Source: a virus. Taken from it: a DNA stretch of 57,863 nucleotides. Shown here piece after piece: positions 40,016-49,811 of this stretch. The stretch lies in the IMG/VR virus record IMGVR_UViG_3300036770_002369, positions 1-57,863 of that record, one strand, 5' to 3'. Positions within the stretch are counted from its first letter, which is position 1. Each line of letters begins with the position of its first letter. The position numbers and the translations under genes were made by a program. The notes beneath the pieces were generated by a model that had not been told where the DNA came from, made no database searches, and saw only the letters and a program-made list of their open reading frames with translations.

Positions 40016-43000
40016 GTGGCTCGAAAGGTCAACCCAGGTTCCATTCGCGTCGGTCCCGGCTCCTCTTCGCCCTCGGGGACGTCCGACCCGCTTGTTCTCA
40101 TCGGGTCCGGAATGGCGTCGAGCATCAGCGTCGGCCAGCTTGGGAACATCCCCGTGGGCGGGAGCATCGGCGCCGCCGAAGCCGGTCTTCCTCCCGACTC
40201 GCCTAGCCAGTCTTTCGCGGATCACGTCCAAGACCCGGCTAACGCGCACATGGCGACGGCTATCGGTTTCGTGGCCCCGCCCCCCGGACTACCGGCGGAC
40301 AACGTCCAGCAGGCGATTGACGCGCTTACCGGAGCCGTCATCGCGGAGCCCCCCAAAGTCGGGGAATGGAAGCCTTCGACTTCTTTCTCAGGTATCCCCG
40401 ACTGGGGGATCCTGAAGCTGACCGACGGCGATCTACAGGCTCGGGGTCTTTTGACTTCCGACAACGATTCTGACGAAATCTACCCCTATTACTACGTCGC
40501 GCCCTCTCCGGCCAAAGACCCGGAGTTCACGATTCCGGGTAACGACCCTGAGACGGACCCTCTCTGGAACAGCGGATTCTCTTCCGTTTTCCCTTTCAAC
40601 CAGATCACCTTGCCGGGCGCAGGAACGGGTTTCACGTTCTCGGGAGCCTTCACTCGGGACGGGTCCGCCGTCGATCAGCCCGTCATGCGGACGGCCCGGC
40701 TCATGCCCCGACTCGAAGTCGCGGGGACGACCTATCGAATCCCAGCGGTCGTCTCAGGCTCTTTCTATCCGGCAGATCGCGGAGTCTTGGCGCTCATCCA
40801 TTGGCCCTCGGGCGGGACGATGGCTTCTTTTCTCGCCCAGCCGCTTCTTGACCGCTGCATCGCGGCGACCCTCTGCGGCCAAGGGGTCATGGGAAGCTCG
40901 TGCTTCAAGTACGGCGAAGAACCGGCTCCCGGCGACGGAGATCCTGGTGGGATCTTTGCGGTCGGACGCAAGGCGGACGGCTCCTACGACCCCTTCGCTT
41001 TTCCGGGTCGGGCTTCCGGCCAGTACGATCTGCGCGAGATCGTGAACGGCGTCGCGACCTCGGACGGGTCGCCCCTCGTGGCCCCTTGGGACGATTGGGA
41101 TCAAGACGGAGTAGCGGGTGCTCGTCGATTCGTGGATACCTTCGTCCCCGGCCCCGGTCAGGTTCGCCTCGGAACCGTTCCCGAAGCCGACAACGATCTC
41201 AACAGCGCCCCGGTCCAGCCTTATGGGATCCCGGTCCTCGGAGGTAACGCGGACCTCTATAGCCCGATCCCGGCGACCCTCTATACGGGATACCTGGGAA
41301 TCAACTACCGCATACTGGAAGGGGTGGGCGGAGTCGCTAACACGGTCATCTGGAATACCGGGGAGGACCGAAACTTCTTCGGATACCGGCTTCCAGTTTT
41401 GAAAGACTACTCTCCGACGACCGGCCTACGATTCACCCCCCGGGGCGTGAACGCCCTTTCGACCAAGGAGTCCGTCCGCTTCTTCAACCCCAAGACGCCG
41501 AACTCTGGTGTGGGGCTCGTGAGCGGGAATCTCGCTTCGGCGGGAAACTATCCCAACTTTGACGAAGACTTCTGGACGTGGCAGGTCGGGCGCTACCGGC
41601 ACACTTTCCTTCTGCCGGATACTGAGGTTCCGGGGGCTCGCGAAGAGGTCGGAACCTATCACATACTCCACTTCAAGCGGGAGTCCGACTTCGAGGCTTT
41701 CGTCCGCGACGGCATCGCCCCGAACGACCCCGTCAACGGATACTCTTTGTACGGCTCGTACCTGATCGATTCCGTCCCCAGCAATCCGGAGACGGACGGG
41801 AACGTCGCAAACCAAGAGGTCAGCGCCAACGCCTTCGCCCCTGCGGGACCGGCGCCCGCTTACGGCTACGCCGCAGAGCCCTATCATACGCTTCGGTCCA
41901 CGATGATCCTAGACCCGGATTGGATGCTACAGCCCGGAGACATGGACGGCGGAATCGTGGACGCCAACTGGACCTGGACGACGGACTCGACCGCTCTCGA
42001 CCCTCACGTCATGTGGGTCTCGGGTGTCCGCTATCTGCTCCCCCGGCGAGTAGATACAGGGGCTCAGTCCTTGTCCGTAGACATCAGCGTTCTCGGCGCG
42101 GCGGGGATCTTCTGGGGGACGTATCGGACGAACGACAACCCGCTCACGGGTAACCCGGGCGTAGCTCCGGCGGTCATCTCCAGCCCGAACCCGATGCTCT
42201 TCGGAGTGGCCCCCTTCAGCTTCGAGAGCGTCGCCAGCGTCCCGACCTATGACGTGAATACGGTCACGGATTCGCGAGGAACTCGGAATCAAAGGTTTGA
42301 GCTTCCCTACACATACATGGGGTCGAACGGCTCCGGACCCTTCTCGGAGGTGAACGGCCCAGGGGACGCAGACCTCATCAGCGTAACGGGAACTGGATTT
42401 GAGTTCTTTGGCGATCTCGATAATCCCTCCTTCTCGTCTCACGCTCGGATGCGAGCCTTTACCCGGCGACCTCTCGCCTATCGTGCGGCGAACGGCGTAG
42501 CCTTGCCTTTCGACTCGGCGGACGGTCACGGCGAGCCCCTGATTCGTTTTGCGGCTCCCTCTGAGCGAGTGCTTTTCCACTCAGTCCGGTTCTCTTCGGC
42601 TGGGACCAAGGGGTCTTTCGGGAACTTCCTTACGGGGCCTGGACCCGGACCCGTTCTCGGGTACTCGGATCTCTTTGGTTTTCTGAAGGACGGCTGGGAG
42701 AAGTTCCTCGACGAGTCTTACCGTTACCGGGGAGACTTCGGCGTAGCCTCCCCCTCAGTTCCGGCGGCGCAGACGGCTAACCTGAACGGCCCTGGTATGG
42801 CCGGATGGGCGGGAGGGTTCATCCCCGTTCCTGTTCGTGCGGGGCTCACTTCTGAGCCCGGATGGGAAATCGCTTCTTGGCTCCAGATGTTCGTCCACGA
42901 AGACGATCTCGGAACCGTGATCCCAGACTCGCTCCAAGTCGCAGGACTCCCTGAAAGAAATCCCCCGGCCTCGGACGGGTCCAAGTACCCCTTTCCTTCG

Positions 43001-43702
43001 GCGGGCCTTCTTCTCTATCCGCAGATCGATTACACGACCGACTATCGTCCCTCGGATACGGACGGCGACATCCCCTCGGCGCAGCCTGACTACTCGGGCC
43101 TCCCTGGGACCGGAGGAAACCGGACGTACCTTCGAGCTTTCGATGCCGCGTGGTCCCATTCGGGAAATCCGGCGGACGTCGCAGGTCAGCCTTTCTTCAC
43201 GATCCGGATCGACGGCTTGACCTTGGCGGACTTTGCGTACTCGCCAGGCGGACCTGGGGCTCTCGGCGTGACGGGCATCGCCATCATGGTCAAGGTTCCG
43301 GGGCTGACGACGTGGATGGACCTCGGTCGGCGCGACGGGACCGGACCCTCAAAGCAGGACGCAATCCTAGACGGTGCCGGATGCCTTGTCCTTGGCCCTG
43401 AGACCTTTGATGACATCGATCCCGAAACGGGAGTCGTATACAGTCAGGTCAGGGTCAACGTCGGACCTTTCGTGAACCTGACCCCGGTTCTCGACCCCTT
43501 GCTCCCTTCCCAGCTAGGGGAGGTTCCGATTCTCGTGAAGGTCATCCTATCGGAAGTCGCGGCGGACTACACCTTTGATCGCGAGGCTACTGGTCCGGGG
43601 ACGTTCGCGGGCTTCGCTGGACCGGGAGTGTCCTCAAACGACGTCCGAGGGATCGTCGGAATCCGGATCGTCCGGACGGACGGTCAGATCACCGGGCCGT
43701 GA
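40016..43702 (+). CDS. 1228-aa putative tail fibre / virion protein
   Basis: This GTG-started protein has GGGGAG 8 nt upstream and lies 3 nt after the preceding stop. Residues 1-105 are a flexible Gly/Ser-rich N-terminus (PGSSSPSGTSDPLVLIGSG, GQLGNIPVGGSIGAA) leading to the motif ADHVQDPANAHMATAIGF and LPADNVQQAIDALTG. In phage fibres that motif often marks the junction between a baseplate-binding N-terminus and the shaft. The rest is beta-rich with many aromatic YxxDxDGxP-like loops. No enzymatic or depolymerase motif is recognised. It is probably a structural fibre or fibre-network component. Confidence 0.7.
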   Translation: MARKVNPGSIRVGPGSSSPSGTSDPLVLIGSGMASSISVGQLGNIPVGGSIGAAEAGLPPDSPSQSFADHVQDPANAHMATAIGFVAPPPGLPADNVQQAIDALTGAVIAEPPKVGEWKPSTSFSGIPDWGILKLTDGDLQARGLLTSDNDSDEIYPYYYVAPSPAKDPEFTIPGNDPETDPLWNSGFSSVFPFNQITLPGAGTGFTFSGAFTRDGSAVDQPVMRTARLMPRLEVAGTTYRIPAVVSGSFYPADRGVLALIHWPSGGTMASFLAQPLLDRCIAATLCGQGVMGSSCFKYGEEPAPGDGDPGGIFAVGRKADGSYDPFAFPGRASGQYDLREIVNGVATSDGSPLVAPWDDWDQDGVAGARRFVDTFVPGPGQVRLGTVPEADNDLNSAPVQPYGIPVLGGNADLYSPIPATLYTGYLGINYRILEGVGGVANTVIWNTGEDRNFFGYRLPVLKDYSPTTGLRFTPRGVNALSTKESVRFFNPKTPNSGVGLVSGNLASAGNYPNFDEDFWTWQVGRYRHTFLLPDTEVPGAREEVGTYHILHFKRESDFEAFVRDGIAPNDPVNGYSLYGSYLIDSVPSNPETDGNVANQEVSANAFAPAGPAPAYGYAAEPYHTLRSTMILDPDWMLQPGDMDGGIVDANWTWTTDSTALDPHVMWVSGVRYLLPRRVDTGAQSLSVDISVLGAAGIFWGTYRTNDNPLTGNPGVAPAVISSPNPMLFGVAPFSFESVASVPTYDVNTVTDSRGTRNQRFELPYTYMGSNGSGPFSEVNGPGDADLISVTGTGFEFFGDLDNPSFSSHARMRAFTRRPLAYRAANGVALPFDSADGHGEPLIRFAAPSERVLFHSVRFSSAGTKGSFGNFLTGPGPGPVLGYSDLFGFLKDGWEKFLDESYRYRGDFGVASPSVPAAQTANLNGPGMAGWAGGFIPVPVRAGLTSEPGWEIASWLQMFVHEDDLGTVIPDSLQVAGLPERNPPASDGSKYPFPSAGLLLYPQIDYTTDYRPSDTDGDIPSAQPDYSGLPGTGGNRTYLRAFDAAWSHSGNPADVAGQPFFTIRIDGLTLADFAYSPGGPGALGVTGIAIMVKVPGLTTWMDLGRRDGTGPSKQDAILDGAGCLVLGPETFDDIDPETGVVYSQVRVNVGPFVNLTPVLDPLLPSQLGEVPILVKVILSEVAADYTFDREATGPGTFAGFAGPGVSSNDVRGIVGIRIVRTDGQITGP

Positions 43703-43752
43703 TGCCCTCCAATGCGACGACCCAATACTGAAGAAACTGGGAGAAACGGACG

Positions 43753-46700
43753 ATGACCGAGAAGGACATTCGATCAATCCTTGAGAACAAGGCGGTCACG
43801 CCCTCGACCCGTCAGCCTTGGCAGGATTTCTTGGACCGAAACCCCTCGGTCCCGGCCTCGAAGTCCTTGGAGGCGACTCCGGCGCTCGAAGGCTTCGCGG
43901 GCTCGTGGGCGGCATCCTACGCCAACGGCATAGGATCGCAGTCCGGCGTCGGATCTCCCGTGGCGGCGAACACGCCTGTCCGGGTCAACAAGCTCGGTCA
44001 GCCCGGACTACCGGAGATCAACTTCGTCCCCTACTGTTACGGGACCAACCGCTTCGGGGTCAAGGGTCCGTCGCTCATCGGACACCCGATCTCGTTTTCC
44101 ATCGTAGGCCCGACGCTCAAGTCCCCCTACACCCTTTGGCAGTGGATCGTCACCGATAACAGCGCCACCCCAGGAACGGGAGACACGTTGGAGATCGACG
44201 CGACCGATAGCGTCCTCTCCCCTCTCCCTCCGGCGGTGACGACCGTTTCTGAGGCTTACGGGATTTCTTCGCCGGTCGCCAACTACAACGGCGGACTCTA
44301 TCTCGTCATCTCGCAGACGGGCTTCGACGGCTCTCTGGATGGAGGGTCTATCGGAGGTCTTGGTGACGGCTTCGTCGCTCCTGGCGCGAACAACGCCCCC
44401 TTGGAGGCTTTGGACGAAACGTCGAAGTTCGAGATTTTCCGTATCGTAGACATCACGGGCGGAATCATCACGCTCGATCCCGCCAAGCGTCTCGCGGCGT
44501 ACTTCACGTTCCCCGGAGGTGGCGACACCCCGGTCATCCGAGGCGTCACGATTCTTCAGCCGAAAGCGTCCCGTCTCGTCGCTGTTCCCGGGTCGGGTCC
44601 TGCTACGGGTCGCGAACGGGTCTTTGTCGCAGTCCCCCCAGAGACGGGAGCAAACTCCGATCTGCTGCCCCCTTACGGGGACATCATCACGGCGAACACT
44701 TGGCTCGGAGGCGGCGTAGATCCTTGGGATCCGAACTCGGTTACGACGGGACTCGCCGGGTCTTACAACGAGGATGTCCCTCTTCCCGTCCCGGTCCCTC
44801 TGGAGACTCGGACGGCTCGCGCTGAATCGAACGTGCCCCCTAACGCGGGCGTCGTCCCGGCTCTCGGTTACCTCAACCTTGTCGATCTCAGCGGGAACAT
44901 CTCAGCGGATGACGTCGGAAGGATCATCCGGGTATTTCGAGCCGAGACCCAAGGGACTGTGGTGTTCCCGGTGTCCCCCTATGACGGGTCGCCCGGCGTC
45001 ACCCCTGAAGATTTCTTTGGCTGGTACGAGATCGATAGCGTAGACCTCATCACCTCTCGTTACACCCTACGACGCATCGCGGAGGTCGATCCGAACTCGG
45101 GACGACTTTCCTACGGGCTAGGCTCGGCGTACATCGTAGACATTTCTTCGAGCGCCGACGCTCAAGTCACGTTCACGTTCACGCTCCATAACCCGATCAG
45201 CAGCCTCTTCTCGGGCGGCTTCGACGCCGATAAGGTGTCCGCTTCGCGCCTGACCAACCTGATCGACCCCTCTCTGGTCGAGCGGTCGGCCAAGACGCCG
45301 GGACTCATCCCTGGTATCTCGGCGGCTCGGCCTGACCGGGCCGTCTTCGACACCTCGGTCAGCGCGGGAGGGGACTTCGCCAATCCGGGGAGCCTTCTGG
45401 ATCTCGGTTTCCGGATGGTCCTTTTCCCGGCGCAGGATGTCGGCGGAGCCTTGGTCCCGAACTTCGATAGGCCCATCGACTCCCGGGAGGTCGTCCTCGA
45501 CCCGACGATCACGGACGAATCCCAGTACGTCAGCGTAGATTACTCGGCGGGGACCGTGATCTTGTCCCATGCTCCGGACCCTGGAACGGGCTGCGATGTT
45601 GCCCCGGACGGGGTCATCCTAACTCCAGAGAACCCTCGCGGAGAACTGGTTCTCTTCGCCTCCTTCGTTCCGTACTCGATGGAGGAAGGTCAGAAGGGGG
45701 CCTCGATTCGCGTCACCGGGGCCGTCCCTCCGGTCAGCCCTCTCGCTACCTACACGCAGGTAGACGTCTTCAGCGAACGGGTCTCGGTATCCGTTCAGCC
45801 TGGACAGACGGTCACCAGCGGCTCCGGTTACGGGCAGACGCTAGACCTCGAAGATGATGGAGGAGTCCTCCCTCAGACCGGCTTCTTTGAGTTGATCGAG
45901 GGCGGTCGCGATTCGACGGGTGACCCGGCGTTCCTTCACAGCGGTCAGCGTTCCTCAACCTTCGGCTACATCTTCAAGACGACGGAACCCGGTCCCATCA
46001 CTCGCCTCCACGGCGTTTATGGGGGCGGGGCCACGGGAACGACGATCTCGACCGGCGCTTCGGTCGGAGAGTACGTTGTGGTCCTTCGGCGGGACGTACT
46101 GCCGACGCAGATAGGTTTCCCGACGGTCGATTACCAGCAGGACTCCACTTACGGCTCTGCGAAGAGGTCAAGCACGGTACGTTTTCTTCACGCCGACATC
46201 GCCCCGCAGGCAGACGGATCCGTTACCGTAGATTTCAATCTGCCGGGAGCCTCGCCAGTCCTCGCCCGATTGTTCCGGTCCTGGGTTCTTTCGGACGGAA
46301 TCGTCACGGGAACGGCGGTCGCCCTGAACGACAACTACATCGACGTCACGGAGACGGTCGTCCTCTTTCGGGGGCGCCGATACGTCCTCGATGCGGGGAC
46401 TCTAGGGCCGTTCCCGAACGCGGCGCTAACGAGCACGGACTACTACGTCTACGCGGACTCGACCAGTAACCTCGCCTACGCGACAGTAAACACCCTCCCG
46501 CTACCAGAGGAAGACGACATCCTCATCGCGAAGGTCACGGTTCCCTCTGTCGGTTCGTTCTCCGCTGGCCCGCTCGACGTCATAGACCTCCGCAGCATCT
46601 TGGCGAAGGTCGATAAGCGGTGGGACATCGTCGTCGGCACCTTCCCGAACGGCTGGACCGGCTACAACGTCCCCCACTTCGAGACGCTCGGTGAAGCGGT

Positions 46701-48876
46701 CGCCTACGCCTCGGAGATCATGTCCCCGACGGGTACGGGGTCCGATTCGGGACCGCAGATCACGATCAAAGTTCTTGGAGGGACGGTCGAGACGCAGCCG
46801 ATCCAAGTCCGAGCGGACGGCATCGTGATCGAAGGGGCGACTCGGGCCGAAGGGGTCAGCGGCGACGATACGACGATGGCGATCAAGTGGGCGTTTGACG
46901 GCCCCCTTTTCCTTCTCAACGGCCACTCGGATCTGGTGTTCCGCGACCTCTACTTCTACTACAACAACGCGGCCCCTTCGGCCTTCGCTTTCCCGACTCG
47001 GTATGTCTTCTTCAACCAGACCGAGACGTGCGAGCGCCTGGTCATCGACAACTGCACGGCTACCGGAACGCTCCTCGAAGGCTTCCTGTATAGCTCATAC
47101 AGCGGCGTTCTTCCCGCCACGAGGGTCGTCCTTAGCGACGCCCATATCACCCGGAATCACGTCACGGCTTCCGACTTCGGGATCTATCTCGACGATGGAA
47201 GCGAGTCGGTCAACTGCCACATCGAAAACAACCGGATTCTTTCGACGGGTTTGCCCGTAACCAGCATCGAAGGTGTAGGTCTTCGGCTGTCCCCCACCGA
47301 TCCAGCGGCGACCACCAACGTCGCCAACCACTTTCGAGGGAACTTCATCGGGAGTCTCTCGGGTACGGGCTTCCGGTACGGGATCGTCGCCTACGGGCGC
47401 GAAGACATCGTGACCGAGAACTACATCTCGGACACCGAACGAGAAGGGGTCATCACCGTTTGTGCGGGCGACCGGCCCATCATCTCCAACAATCACCTCA
47501 TCAACGTCCACGTCGGAGGAAATCCAATCTGGAAGCCGTCTACTGACGTTGCCGCTCCGGGCTTCACGATCCCCGCCGTCGGGGCTACCGTGAACATCCC
47601 CGTCGTGGACACGGCAGCTACCTCGCCCGCCATGTACGTCGGTCAGGTCATCTACGTCACGGGAGGCGGGGGTTACTTCATCATCACGGCGGTCGCGCCG
47701 ACGACTCAGATCACGGCTCGAAACCTGGGGTACGCGGAGAACGCGGCGCCCGGAACTGTCATCGCGGCGGGGACGGGAATCTCGTACACGTTCGCTAAAG
47801 AAGGGATCTTCGCGACGAACACGAACGGGTCCGGGGTCAATCACGGGATCTTCGTGGAGTCGAACTTCATCACGATCTCCAACAGCACCTTCGTCCAGAG
47901 CGACCTCGGGGTCCATGTGATCTCAAACGACTCCAAGGCGACCATCCGGAACAACCGAATGGACAACGGTTCCGGAGTCGCCAACTCCGGAATTCGAGTC
48001 GCGAGCGAGTACTCCTGGGTCGATGGGAACTTCGGGCTGCTCCTGACCCCCACTAGCAATTCAAGGGTTACCAAGAACATAGCCCTGGCTCTCGTGGACG
48101 ACAACGCCTCGGTCGTAAATACGCTAGTCGCGAACAACTACCTAGAACTGGGCGTGTACGGAGAAGACGCGACCGATCCTTTCGACGGGTCGTACATGAT
48201 CTTCGCGGAAAACGAGGTCACCTCCGGAAACGACATCCTCGTCTCCGGAACTGGAAACCTCTTTCGACACAACGTCGTCGGCGGAGAGATCGTCATCACC
48301 GGAGCCAGCAACAAGTTCTTCGGGAACACGATCTCAGGAAACCTGACCGCAGCGTCGGGGACGCATGAGGTCGTAGGAAACACGGTCGGCGGGGACTTGA
48401 GCGCCGGAGCTTCTTCGACGATCACGGACAATCGGATCACCGGACACATTTACGTCGGTTCGTCTTCTCGTATCGCCAACAATCAGGTAACGGGATCGAT
48501 CCGCACCACGGCTGCTGTTACCGGGGTCCAAGTGATGAACAACCGGGCGACGAGTATCATCGGGACGGGGGCCTCTGGAACCGGAGGAAACTTTGAAGGT
48601 TCCACTAGTTTCTTTACGTCCAATACCCTTTCGGGAGACCTGAACCTCGAAGGGACGGACAATCAGATCCACAGCAACATTCTTACGGGCCACATATCGC
48701 ACGGAATCGGTTGCATCCTCGTGGGGAACATCTGCAACACGATCCGAAACGTCCTTGCCCCCGGAACGACGACCCAGCCAACCAACTCCATAGCCGTCGG
48801 GAACCGCTTCGGGATCGCCCCGAACCAAATCTGGGGCTCAAACAACCACAACAACGATCACAACGCTCAGACTTGA
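43753..48876 (+). CDS. 1707-aa tail spike with right-handed parallel beta-helix
   Basis: The N-terminal approximately 950 residues are beta-rich anchoring domains, with an early INFVPYCYGTNRFGVKGPSL segment. At about 959 a pectate-lyase-like start appears: NVPHFETLGEAVAYASEI, then ITIKVLGGTVETQPIQV and ADGIVIEGATRAEG. From there to about 1680 come parallel beta-helix coils rich in N-x-(I/V) turns, such as NCHIENNRIL, ISNSTFVQSDLGVHVISN, KATIRNNRMDN, HEVVGNTVGGDL and SRIANNQVTGSI. This is the classic phage spike or depolymerase scaffold. Catalytic residues could not be identified, so enzymatic activity is unproven. A GGGAG ribosome binding site precedes the ATG at 43753. Confidence 0.8.
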   Translation: MTEKDIRSILENKAVTPSTRQPWQDFLDRNPSVPASKSLEATPALEGFAGSWAASYANGIGSQSGVGSPVAANTPVRVNKLGQPGLPEINFVPYCYGTNRFGVKGPSLIGHPISFSIVGPTLKSPYTLWQWIVTDNSATPGTGDTLEIDATDSVLSPLPPAVTTVSEAYGISSPVANYNGGLYLVISQTGFDGSLDGGSIGGLGDGFVAPGANNAPLEALDETSKFEIFRIVDITGGIITLDPAKRLAAYFTFPGGGDTPVIRGVTILQPKASRLVAVPGSGPATGRERVFVAVPPETGANSDLLPPYGDIITANTWLGGGVDPWDPNSVTTGLAGSYNEDVPLPVPVPLETRTARAESNVPPNAGVVPALGYLNLVDLSGNISADDVGRIIRVFRAETQGTVVFPVSPYDGSPGVTPEDFFGWYEIDSVDLITSRYTLRRIAEVDPNSGRLSYGLGSAYIVDISSSADAQVTFTFTLHNPISSLFSGGFDADKVSASRLTNLIDPSLVERSAKTPGLIPGISAARPDRAVFDTSVSAGGDFANPGSLLDLGFRMVLFPAQDVGGALVPNFDRPIDSREVVLDPTITDESQYVSVDYSAGTVILSHAPDPGTGCDVAPDGVILTPENPRGELVLFASFVPYSMEEGQKGASIRVTGAVPPVSPLATYTQVDVFSERVSVSVQPGQTVTSGSGYGQTLDLEDDGGVLPQTGFFELIEGGRDSTGDPAFLHSGQRSSTFGYIFKTTEPGPITRLHGVYGGGATGTTISTGASVGEYVVVLRRDVLPTQIGFPTVDYQQDSTYGSAKRSSTVRFLHADIAPQADGSVTVDFNLPGASPVLARLFRSWVLSDGIVTGTAVALNDNYIDVTETVVLFRGRRYVLDAGTLGPFPNAALTSTDYYVYADSTSNLAYATVNTLPLPEEDDILIAKVTVPSVGSFSAGPLDVIDLRSILAKVDKRWDIVVGTFPNGWTGYNVPHFETLGEAVAYASEIMSPTGTGSDSGPQITIKVLGGTVETQPIQVRADGIVIEGATRAEGVSGDDTTMAIKWAFDGPLFLLNGHSDLVFRDLYFYYNNAAPSAFAFPTRYVFFNQTETCERLVIDNCTATGTLLEGFLYSSYSGVLPATRVVLSDAHITRNHVTASDFGIYLDDGSESVNCHIENNRILSTGLPVTSIEGVGLRLSPTDPAATTNVANHFRGNFIGSLSGTGFRYGIVAYGREDIVTENYISDTEREGVITVCAGDRPIISNNHLINVHVGGNPIWKPSTDVAAPGFTIPAVGATVNIPVVDTAATSPAMYVGQVIYVTGGGGYFIITAVAPTTQITARNLGYAENAAPGTVIAAGTGISYTFAKEGIFATNTNGSGVNHGIFVESNFITISNSTFVQSDLGVHVISNDSKATIRNNRMDNGSGVANSGIRVASEYSWVDGNFGLLLTPTSNSRVTKNIALALVDDNASVVNTLVANNYLELGVYGEDATDPFDGSYMIFAENEVTSGNDILVSGTGNLFRHNVVGGEIVITGASNKFFGNTISGNLTAASGTHEVVGNTVGGDLSAGASSTITDNRITGHIYVGSSSRIANNQVTGSIRTTAAVTGVQVMNNRATSIIGTGASGTGGNFEGSTSFFTSNTLSGDLNLEGTDNQIHSNILTGHISHGIGCILVGNICNTIRNVLAPGTTTQPTNSIAVGNRFGIAPNQIWGSNNHNNDHNAQT

Positions 48877-48888
48877 TCAGGAGCCCTC

Positions 48889-49770
48889 ATGCGAATCCTC
48901 GTGGATCTAGCCAGTCACTTGTCGGCTCCCCTCGCCGGGACTCCGCTCATCACCCAAGTCGAGCAGAACCCCCCGCCCGGAGTCGAAGGTCAGACCGCCA
49001 TCAACGGGCGGTACAGCATCCCCGTCCCCAAAGGTATCTCGTTCCCCGTCGATACCAGTTCTTACGTCCTCAACGGAGCGGGATTGAACGACGGCGGGGA
49101 CGTCGTGAGCCAGGCGTTCGCCCACCTGCTCGCCTCGTACCCGATGTACGGGAACATCTACTTCAACCCGCTGCTGACCGATTTGGACGTCGCAGAACTG
49201 GATCTCACGGCGACCTTCAAGGACTCGACTGACCCGAACGCCCCGGCATACCTCCCGACGCGCGTCCAGACGGGTCGGGCGGCGAGCAGCCTCGGACCCG
49301 CAGCGGGGTGTATGCCGACTCATACGGCCATCCTGGCGGCGAATACGGCGGCTCCTGCGGACCCCGGAACCTTCGTCCTCATCGGCGGAAGCCCGAGCCA
49401 TCCGGGCATCCTCGTGACCGATAACATCGACATCGGCCCGTACACGCTGGACGCTTATGGGAATCCGGTCGGGACTGACGACTTCGTCGTCTACTGGAAG
49501 CTCTACGCCTTTGACGTGACCCAGGATGTCGCGACCGATTACGGGGCGCTCGCGGGACAGAACGAACCCGCCCTGCGGTATCTTCAGGAGACGGACCAAG
49601 AACCCCCTGGCTTCCGCGTCTACATATCGCCCGACGATGGGGCCAACTGGTGCGAGGTCGGGCTTCTGGAGCCCGTCGCCTTCGGCGCCAAGACGACCAG
49701 CTTCCGTCTCGCGTTCCGGAACGACGGGGCCAACAAAGTCTATCTGGCTCAGTTCGCGGTTCTTTTCTAA
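48889..49770 (+). CDS. 293-aa putative fibre-associated virion protein
   Basis: This 293-aa beta-rich protein starts MRILVDLASHLSAPLAG and ends with ISPDDGANWCEVGLLEPVAF and YLAQFAVLF. The WxVY...RVYISPDDGANW pattern resembles the C-terminal tip modules of phage fibre proteins. Its size would suit a fibre tip or an adaptor between the beta-helix spike and the following 2060-aa protein, but no family was verified. The CAGGAG ribosome binding site 6 nt before the ATG is part of a 15-nt sequence (TGATCAGGAGCCCTC) also found before the 2059-aa gene. Confidence 0.7.
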   Translation: MRILVDLASHLSAPLAGTPLITQVEQNPPPGVEGQTAINGRYSIPVPKGISFPVDTSSYVLNGAGLNDGGDVVSQAFAHLLASYPMYGNIYFNPLLTDLDVAELDLTATFKDSTDPNAPAYLPTRVQTGRAASSLGPAAGCMPTHTAILAANTAAPADPGTFVLIGGSPSHPGILVTDNIDIGPYTLDAYGNPVGTDDFVVYWKLYAFDVTQDVATDYGALAGQNEPALRYLQETDQEPPGFRVYISPDDGANWCEVGLLEPVAFGAKTTSFRLAFRNDGANKVYLAQFAVLF

Positions 49771-49774
49771 GCCC

Positions 49775-49800
49775 CGGTTTTCATCGGATAGGCTCGCAGG
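49775..49800 (+). promoter_or_regulatory. GGATAGGCTC promoter-like box
   Basis: GGTTTTCATCGGATAGGCTCGCAGG precedes the 2060-aa gene. It contains the same GGATAGG as the left-arm promoter repeats and nearly the same GATAGGCTCG as the element upstream of the antisense gene at 22768. A GGGATAAGG ribosome binding region follows. Confidence 0.5.
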
Positions 49801-49811
49801 GATAAGGCACT

